Shown in pieces: positions 57,294-64,000 of a stretch of 64,000 nucleotides of DNA. The DNA comes from Latrodectus hesperus (lineage: Eukaryota > Arthropoda > Arachnida > Araneae > Theridiidae), in NCBI GenBank assembly GCA_037975125.1, contig CM075855.1, forward strand, positions 85,297,215 through 85,361,214, written 5' to 3'. The notes under the pieces were generated by a model. The model was not told the DNA's origin. It saw only the letters and a program-made list of their open reading frames with translations, and searched no databases. Each line of letters starts with the position of its first letter. Position 1 is the stretch's first letter. The translations under genes and the position numbers were made by a program.

Positions 57294-57415
57294 CACGTGC
57301 TTTAGCTTCGGCTTTGTATTCTATATATTTTGCTGCTTCCAGTAAAGTTTCGAGGCTCATCGCCACCCAACGCTGCCGATACACATCAATACTGCCTTGG
57401 ATCTTTATAATGCAC
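57294..57415 (-). CDS. Mnt: Mnt exon A: SIN3-interaction domain (copy 1)
   Basis: 122 nt, entering in phase 2 after ATTTTAG and leaving in phase 1 at GTGAGT. The Met at 57,360-57,358 begins MSLETLLEAAKYIEY, the amphipathic SID helix that docks in SIN3 PAH2; vertebrate Mnt starts with the same arrangement, so this is the likely initiator. The 18 codons between acceptor and Met are also open and are similar to those in exon C (Cys-Ile-Ile, then Ser-[IV]-Asp-x-Tyr). This suggests either translated sequence read from an upstream exon or simply shared ancestry. Confidence 0.93.
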
Positions 57416-57469
57416 CTAAAATTCGATAAAAATTTAATATAAATGTGCACATTGTGAATTTTCGATCTC

Positions 57470-58000
57470 AAGATGGCGGGATGACATCAAAACACACGCA
57501 TCCAGAATAGGCAGAATACAAGCACCACGTGGTAACGGTGATTGACGTTAGTTCCTTTAAAACGCAAAGGTTGAGTAATCGAATAGTGTTTACTAATGGG
57601 AAGCCCAGCTACGCCTAGAAGAGGTTCTACGATTGCAATTCAGTCAATATCGCATGGTTTTAGGCCTGAACGGTTAGTTGTTTGGAACAAAACGACTATC
57701 AACACAAAAAGGTACATGCAGCGTGACGAAAATTGTTATTTTCTGCAAATACCTGGATCAATGGCCCTTCCTGCTTAAAACGCTGATTAATAAGTAAAAA
57801 AATATTTTAAATAGCTTTTTCGTTAATTTAATATCCTGCGTCTCATGTAAGATAACAAAAAATCAACAGAAGTATCTACAAAACATCCAAAATTACTCGT
57901 GACCTGCCTAAAGTGTAAAAACCACGTTATTATGTTTGCATGTGTTAGAATGCCAGGGCCAATAAAATGAAAGCACACCATTCAATGGGCGGAGCTTATG
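57470..58000. promoter_or_regulatory. Candidate Mnt promoter region (possibly bidirectional)
   Basis: Upstream of Mnt exon A the base composition becomes more balanced and CpG-bearing. On the plus strand it carries AAGATGGCGGG (57,470-57,480, YY1-type), TGACATCA (57,482-57,489, CRE-like), a palindromic E-box CCACGTGG (57,525-57,532) and TTGACGTTA (about 57,543). Farther out are CCAATAAAATG (about 57,959) and GGGCGGAGC (about 57,984). The set is typical of an animal core promoter region. Transcription start not determinable here. Confidence 0.5.
57596..57778 (+). CDS. Small open frame divergent from Mnt (60 codons)
   Basis: ATG at 57,596 in a fair initiation context, ending at TAA 57,776-57,778. 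It starts MGSPATPRRGS and is Arg/Thr-rich with balanced codon use, unlike AT-noise frames nearby. It lies in the candidate promoter region and could be the start of a divergent gene, an upstream transcript or chance. No homolog recognised. Confidence 0.2.
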   Translation: MGSPATPRRGSTIAIQSISHGFRPERLVVWNKTTINTKRYMQRDENCYFLQIPGSMALPA

Positions 58001-58236
58001 TCACATGGAGCATATGCTACTCTTCCAACTGTCAACAATGCCCCCTCAATTTATGAATGTAAATTTACATAGCATTGAAATTATTTGTGAATGCTTAAAA
58101 AAATATTTTCAGTAAAATTTTAAGCATTATTTTATAGTGTTTGATGTAAATATTGAGGTTATTAAAAATTAAATTTCTCATGCTGCAGTGTTTTGCCATC
58201 AAATAAGCAGTCGAGCTGTCATTAAATTGTAATAGT

Positions 58237-58251
58237 GCTGCCATCTAGTGA
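58237..58251 (-). promoter_or_regulatory. CTCF-like motif
   Basis: On the minus strand TCACTAGATGGCAGC fits the core of the conserved CTCF site. It lies about 0.8 kb upstream of Mnt exon A. One motif match in 64 kb is weak evidence. Confidence 0.3.
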
Positions 58252-59860
58252 GAGTAAATTCCTTTAATGTTCAAAGTAAATTGTTATCCTTTCATTGCGG
58301 AAAGTATTTGAAATCAATACCAAACAGATTGCTTATTATTAAATTAGATATGATGGCGAAAATTTTTTGCCTTAAGAAAATGAACGTTTTTATTAAAGTT
58401 TCTTAGAATAAAATCAACTACGATATATAAATTTATGTATTCTAAATTTAAAAAAAATAAATAAAAGTTTCGGTCAATAAAGATATCTTTTCTAATAGAA
58501 ATAATGAATATGTTTTAAAATAAATAAAACATTTTGATTAAAAAATATTTAACTATAACACACCTACATTTTATTCACTATTTTGATTCACTGGCATCAA
58601 ATACATGTTTTCAAGGTTTTATGAATAATTATTAGACTTCCTTAGAAAGCGTGCAGACCATATTCCCATAAAATTCATAAATACATATTAAACGTCACAA
58701 GTATCTGAAACTGAAATTTTTTACAGTTAACTTCAAGAAAAATATCCTTCAAATATGTAGAAATAAATAACAGCATAGCTAGAAATCAAAAAAAAATGTT
58801 TTTGAAGTACCAATTCGAGTTATATTGATTTGTCGATCTAAATTTCCCTATATTAAACTATATAAGTTCATCTTATTACTTTTTCATTTAGTCAATAAAT
58901 AAATTAAGTAAAAATTTTAGACTTATATCCTAAATATGTTACTATTTGCTAGTATGAAGTTAATTCTGAATTTTTAACTTAATTGATTTGTGGCATAGAA
59001 AATATGATCCTTGAATGCAATCATTTCCTCTTTCGAAGAAAAAACTTTCAACAAATCCAATAATTCCACAAAAATTGATAATTTTTTTGCACCATAAGAA
59101 AATAAAACTATTTAAATCAAGTAATAGACAGAGGACTATATATAACAGATTAAAAATGCGAAAATTGAAACCATTTATTTTTTATAATTTTAAATATTGA
59201 TAAAATCAATTATTAAATGTTCTAATTTAACTTTAGAAAAATTGCCTAATCAAATTGAAAATAGCTATTCCAATAAATTTAAAAATAAGTTATCACATTT
59301 TTAAACTTCAATAACTTGTCATTCTGATTTTAAGAAATAATTTTAAATAAAACTTAGTAATCTCATTTTTTCATTATAAAAATTCTAAATTGAACACTTG
59401 ATTTCTATAAACCTACCACTGATATTCTAATAAGAAAAGCAGAATACACACACCTGCCTGTTTAAAATAATGTTCTTATCCTAAAAAAATTTTCAGAAAA
59501 TATTCGAACAAGTTATTTTAATGAAGCCATGATATATAATTTTTTTCAGAATTAAATTATACTTTTGTAAAAGAATTTAATATTTTATATACGAAATAAA
59601 AAAAAGAAATTCTAGATTCTTACATTAAATTATATCTTAAATTTAATGACCTTCTGGTTAATGTTTATTAGGACTAAAGAATTCCAACAGACTAAATTTA
59701 TATTTGGGAATAAAAAACATACATTTTTAAAAAGCTATTATTTTGTTTAAAATTCCTTTAAATGAATTAGTTTGCATATTTAGCGATTAATGGATGTCTT
59801 TTCTTGACGATCGAAAGAAAAAAGTTGCCATTATTGTAACAGTATTTTCTAATGCAGCAA
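58252..59860. other. AT-rich upstream flank
   Basis: No gene or element recognised. Confidence 0.5.
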
Positions 59861-59904
59861 TAACATCGCCTGTGTTGTTATTGAAAATAACACAGGCGAT
59901 GTTA
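59861..59904. repeat. Perfect 16-bp inverted repeat
   Basis: TAACATCGCCTGTGTT (59,861-59,876) and its complement (59,889-59,904) around 12 bases that can partly extend the stem (GTTATT / AATAAC). It stands out by GC content. Not followed by a T tract, so not a Pol III or rho-type signal. Confidence 0.8.
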
Positions 59905-60071
59905 ACTATTCAAAGAACTGTCATTAACTGTAACCATTTTAAGTCACTTTGGATATCCTAAGAACATAAAGCAAATGTTCTATGAACATTAAAAATTTCA
60001 TTTCTTTTTTATCGCTTGTTTTGCATTCTCTTTATTTTCCATTCTTTGCATGCAGTCAAATGGGCCTCCCG

Positions 60072-60235
60072 TTGTCGCTGAACGGTTATAATTTGCACGG
60101 AAATTGTTAATAGTCCTCGTGCGAAAAATTATAATTACACCAGAGCCTACAGCTCAAAGTGGATCCGGAATTACTACCATCCAGAATCGTATGGGGAATC
60201 GAACTTACGAACTATCAAATTTGCATCGCTAGGTA
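60072..60235 (-). mobile_element. SINE family A copy
   Basis: GTTGTCGCTGAACGGTTAT end, CCAGAGCCTACAGCTCAAAGTGG middle, and GGGAATCGAACTTACGAAC as the B-box region of the tRNA-like head. Confidence 0.7.
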
Positions 60236-60644
60236 ATGGAAGTGCTTCCAAAACTGAATATTATTGTGGGAATTATAACTCTTTGCTATTTTACTTATAA
60301 TATATAATAATAAAAGTTTTTTGGTAGTTATCTATTGTTATGATCTAACTTAAGTATTTCTAATTTATAAATATTGAAGATAATTTTCTAATATTGAAGA
60401 TAACACACACAGGCTAATAAATTTATTCATGTACCTTGAAATCGAAACAACATCACGTATTCATGGAGGGCTAACGCAAATCCCCCATCTCTAAAACAAC
60501 CCATTTTATGCTTATATATTATATTATATAATTATTAAATTATTTTATCAAAACTAAAAATATATTTTTACCTGTTTTAAAAAAAACTTATTCCAAAAAC
60601 CTATTTTGTTTCCCATATACTTTGATTTTTCTGTACTTACTCTT

Positions 60645-60953
60645 TTTTTCCCAATGCCTGGCACAAAAGGGTATAACCTTAAGTCACAACAAGGCCAGAG
60701 ACTGCTACTCATTTGTCGTTACCCAGCGGGAACCTGTGAACCAAGTCATGGAGGCGAATAGCGTTACCCGCGTCATACCACCACAAACCCGTCTATAGGG
60801 TGGGCCACATTCATACAACAAACATCACAGAAGAAAGGACAGAGAGACACAGAGAACGAGAAAGAAAGCAACATCTATGCCCGAACCGGGATTCGAACCC
60901 GGGACCCACAGCTCAGGAGTCAGGAACGCTAACCACTCAGCCAATCGGTCGGG
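60645..60953 (-). mobile_element. tRNA-headed SINE with 14-bp target duplication
   Basis: On the minus strand the head (60,953-60,877) is a well-preserved tRNA-like sequence. It has GCCCGA ... TCGGGC acceptor pairing, GGCTGAGTGGTTAGCG as D arm/A box, and CCGGGTTCGAATCCCGG as T arm. The anticodon arm does not pair, so it is a SINE head and not a working tRNA. The body ends in an A run (plus-strand T run at 60,643-60,649). The perfect duplication CTGTACTTACTCTT lies at 60,631-60,644 and 60,954-60,967. Confidence 0.92.
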
Positions 60954-60994
60954 CTGTACTTACTCTTGAAAGTTGCATTGTTTTGACTCTAATG

Positions 60995-61255
60995 TGCCCT
61001 CATAAGTTATTTCACCAGCATACTTATCTATGCCGCCAGGTGAGAGTCATTTAGAAGCATGGACCAAGCAGATGTCACCCCAATGCTGACTAAAGGTATT
61101 ATTTCACTTGGAAGACATCGCCAACACAACCTCTTTAGCATACCTTTCAGCCTGTAGTGAAAAGACACAGCTGATCGGGAATTGAATTCACTACCTTCGT
61201 GTGAGGAGAAGGATAACCTAACCAATCAAACCAATGCGGCATTGCCTACACAAGT
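60995..61255 (-). mobile_element. SINE family B copy
   Basis: Shares ATTTCACTTGGAAGACAT, GGACCAAGCAGA and the GGGAATTGAATTC head region with 62,640-62,940 and 5,395-5,765. Confidence 0.65.
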
Positions 61256-61497
61256 CAAACTTCTATTAAAGCACAGAATCAGAGCTAACTTGGCGAAGCC
61301 TTCCATTCATTTTTATTCACCATGTATCTGATGACTAGCGGTTCACGGTTTCCAGTGGAAACTGCGCAATTCGAAAAAAAAATATCACTATTTACAATTT
61401 TTTTCAACAATGTTTACTATTTACTAGCGTTGCTGAAAGCACTGCTTTGCATTACGAAATAAGATCTCGCGTAGGAGTCAATGGAAAAGTTTAATTT

Positions 61498-61670
61498 TAT
61501 GTCACTCACAATGTGGTCACACATTTTTTTCTCTCAAGGACTCATTAGACTTGGGATTTATAGTTTTATAATGGAATCCGAACTACTTCAAACATCCGAA
61601 CTCAAAGCGGTAATCGAATCCATGAACTGGTGAATCGAAGCCAGGACGCTAACTGCTCACTCCACGGGTT
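61498..61670 (-). mobile_element. SINE family A copy
   Basis: GTCACTCACAATGTGGTCA end, GGACTCATTAGACTTGGGA, and the head with GGTAATCGAATCCATGAAC and GGACGCTAACTGCTCACTCC. Confidence 0.7.
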
Positions 61671-61704
61671 CAAAGAAAAAATAATTTTTGTAATGGTGAC
61701 TCAT

Positions 61705-61850
61705 AGTAGTGATTGATTGGTTGGTTGGTTGGTTTGTCGCTCAACGGTCATTTTTTGCAATTGAGGGCTAATAAAAGGAGACCTATGGCTTAAAGTAGAT
61801 TCGAACCACTTCAAAAATCTATCATGACCCCAGAGGTAGATCAACAATTA
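61705..61850 (-). mobile_element. SINE family A copy with (GGTT)n edge
   Basis: A (TTGG)n run at about 61,713-61,731 leads into GTTTGTCGCTCAACGGTCA and GAGGGCTAATAAAAGGAG. The tRNA-like head is truncated near the ATGACCCCAGAGG block. Confidence 0.65.
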
Positions 61851-61929
61851 AAAGTTAGAAATCCAGACTTCCGCTCCATTTTTAGAAGTGAACTTATTGC
61901 CATTAAGGACTTGAGACCTTACTTGAGGA

Positions 61930-62490
61930 AAAAATTTGTGCTTTGGGTTTTGGATTCTATCGGACAAGAGCGATGCTTGTAACATTTCCACACTAGACAT
62001 ACTTGCGCAGATTTCTCTTTTTCAGACTGTACATCTGCAATGCCTCGCCTATTTCGATATTTGTGGAAATGATGTTGCAGGTAAACTGGTCAAGGGAGGT
62101 TCAGAAGCCCCGAGCTCTGTCCCTATCAAGACACATTTTGCGAAATCTCTGCAATCAGGAAGAATTTTAACAAGATCAAATGGCAAATCCCTCCAATAAA
62201 AGAATGGTACACACTAGCCCTGCTGGTTCTCTGGACTTCACTTGCGATCGAGAAGGTCCGACAGCTCTTTCCAGATTTGCCAGAGGCTACTTGAGGGGGC
62301 CTGCTTTGTTTTCATAGGAGTCAGAAGATTTTTCCAACATGCAACAAGTGCGCTTCAGAAAACACATTTTGGACTATCTTCAACTCTCCCGAGATGACTT
62401 AATTAGAAATTCTCCTGTGTTTTTGGACTCTTTGAGGGTTCATAATCTCAAGTACATTATCTAACAATCGCTGGACATGGAGGGTGTAAA
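61930..62490 (+). pseudogene. LINE RNase H and tail fragment, plus strand
   Basis: Two frames carry ILSDKSDA, then VHLQCLAYFDICGNDVAGKL (the H-x-I-x-G-N-E-x-A-D region of RNase H, here degenerate). After a frame change CNKCASENTFW, then LSRDDLIRNSPVFLDSLRVHNLKYII and a stop. Same tail type as at 47,530-47,940 but in the other orientation. Confidence 0.7.
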
Positions 62491-62639
62491 ACAACACTTA
62501 TGAGCAATAGACTCTTCGTAAATAAAACTATTCAAATTCTTAAATCAATAATTTCTAAAGGGACATTCTTTAGCATCACCGTGTTTATTTAAATTTTCAT
62601 GAGGTTAAGTAACAAAAAATTATTATTTAATTCCTCTTA

Positions 62640-62940
62640 AGTTGAGTGAGTACCAACATCATTTCTCTGCTCCTAGCCCAGAAACCCAGCGGTGGGTCTT
62701 ATCAGTTAGGTGGAAATTGCTGAGGAAAGGTATTTTCTTCGTAAATTAGAAGCAAGGACCAAGCAGAAGACCCCCAAAAATTGACTCCTGCACTACCAGA
62801 GACATCATTTCACTCGGAGGACATTGCAACCATAGCATTTTTTTCGACTCAAGAAGGAAATTTTCACTTATGAGATATATCACTGGAACCCAACCTTTAT
62901 AAGAAAATGCTTCCGACCGAAATGGCTGGGTTGGCAAAGG
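62640..62940 (-). mobile_element. SINE family B copy
   Basis: Contains GCAAGGACCAAGCAGAAGAC and ATCATTTCACTCGGAGGACA, shared with the other two copies. The head side ends in GACCGAAATGGCTGGGTTGG. Confidence 0.65.
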
Positions 62941-64000
62941 TCAAGAAACCTAAGTGAATTTTAATTATGAATATTAATATTTTACCTTCTATTTTCTTTA
63001 ATAGAATAGTACTTTTGATAAATGGCTTAAGATGAAAAAATACAGCATATTCAAAACACCGATACAAAAAAATTTGTATAGTATTTTGCATCTCAATTAA
63101 AATAATACATTTTTAATAGTGAATATTAAAAAATATATAATAATTTTTAAAGCTAATATATTATAGTATCTATTAATTTTAAAGTGTTTTTCTGTAAAAA
63201 CAGCAGACTGCAATTTTCAAACCATTATTAGAAAATAATTTATTAAAAACATTTTTCAAAAAAATTTGCAAAAAAAGAAAAAAACTTCAGAAGTGAAAAA
63301 TAAGGAGGAGATGGCACACAATTTAACAATGCACAATATAAATTGCACATATTTAATCATAATATTTCGAATAACTTATTCATGGTTTTTCAGTTTCTAG
63401 CACAAACATGAAATAACTATTATTATTTATTATATTTGCTGATGTCTGAGGCCAAAATTAAAACTTCTTTAAAAGATTATACCAATGGAAAAATTTCTCT
63501 GATTTAAATATTTTACATTGCATTTTTTAAAATTTTATTTGATTGCAAAAAAGTAATTTTATGTTAAAAAATCATTTTGCTCTGATAACAATTTATTTTA
63601 AATACTAAATTTCGAAGAAAAAATTTAAAACTATAATGAAATACACTATTTAAATATTGAGCAAAAACATTTAAATATTGAAGTAAAAAAATAAAGTAAA
63701 AATAAAAATAATTTCCGACTTTTCTACAGTGAGTTGCAACTTCATTAATTTTAAAAAGTAATTTTTTAAAAGTAAATTTATCAATGCTTTACTATCCATT
63801 TCTCATCTATTCAAAGAAAATGTCATAAAAATTGTCTTGAACATGTTCATAACAGAAATAAATGAATGCAAATAATGTTCTATTTTTCACTATTCTGAAA
63901 CCATTCTCGAATGAAATTTATTTTACAGCAAACATATCAAATCAGAATTGAAATCTAATGCATCGGGGTTTAATACCCCAAATGAAACAATCGTTTAAGA
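62941..64000. other. AT-rich end of window
   Basis: Nothing recognised. If Mnt has a further upstream exon it could be here or beyond, but I see no supported candidate. Confidence 0.5.

Larger units (their letters stand above)
16461..57415 (-). other. Mnt: Mnt gene (Max-binding bHLH-leucine zipper repressor), overall model
   Basis: Exons in transcript order: A 57,415-57,294; B 53,531-53,324; optional C 38,411-38,091; D 31,761-31,720; E 29,541-29,430; F 29,051-28,871; G 28,236-28,078; H 18,249-18,059; I 17,751-17,112; J 16,942-16,461. Every boundary has AG/GT and every phase matches. From the Met at 57,360 without C the product is 693 aa; with C it is 800 aa; from the Met of C alone (38,356) it is 690 aa. 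Mnt dimerises with Max or Mlx, binds CACGTG E-boxes and recruits SIN3-HDAC through its N-terminal helix, opposing Myc (known for the family). All three modules are visible here. Both A and C begin with an acceptor, so a further upstream (perhaps non-coding) exon is likely. Confidence 0.93.

Noticed and set aside
60877..60953. tRNA gene on the minus strand
   Set aside because: Acceptor and T arms pair but the anticodon stem does not, and the sequence is the head of a SINE flanked by a 14-bp duplication.

Overview
The window is a 64 kb piece of a large, AT-rich, repeat-laden animal genome. It has long introns, many (AT)n microsatellites and several families of tRNA-headed SINEs, LINEs and DNA transposons. 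The host gene and the LINE RNase H tails look arthropod. An orb-weaver-type spider is my best guess, but it is inferred from the flavour of the repeats and not proven.

The only host gene I can model in full is on the minus strand from 57,415 down to 16,461: the Max-binding repressor Mnt. Nine exons splice in frame with consensus sites. They give a SIN3-interaction helix (exon A), a linker (exon B), the bHLH split over exons D and E, a leucine zipper (exon F) and a long Ser/Thr/Val-rich C-terminal region (exons G to J). Starting at the conserved Met in exon A, the protein is 693 aa. The most interesting feature is a second, diverged copy of the exon A+B module, carried as one unsplit exon (exon C, 38,091-38,411). 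Both modules are phase 2-2 and lengths divisible by three (330 and 321 nt), so the gene could make SID-1, SID-2 or double-SID proteins.

Layout. 1-620: short tandem repeat. 620-1,180: mariner relic. 1,492-2,342: terminal exon of an unidentified membrane protein on the plus strand. 3,897-8,340: foldback element, 200-bp repeats, SINEs and a Tc1 relic. 8,620-12,318: RTE-like LINE (minus) abutting five tandem monomers. 12,319-16,460: AT-rich, presumably Mnt 3' UTR and flank. 16,461-57,415: Mnt. Its introns hold a young Gypsy-class LTR element whose single long ORF joins Gag to integrase with protease, RT and most of RNase H missing, a decayed hAT element with an 8-bp target duplication, a nearly intact DD82E Tc1/mariner-type transposase, a 357-bp MITE with 65-bp inverted ends, a promoter-like island, several LINE tails and a decayed coding remnant. 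57,416-64,000: promoter-like sequence upstream of Mnt, then SINEs and LINE fragments.

All domain calls come from reading motifs by eye. No database search, alignment program or transcript evidence was available. Exon boundaries in Mnt are firm because phase, splice consensus and homology agree. Boundaries of decayed elements are approximate.
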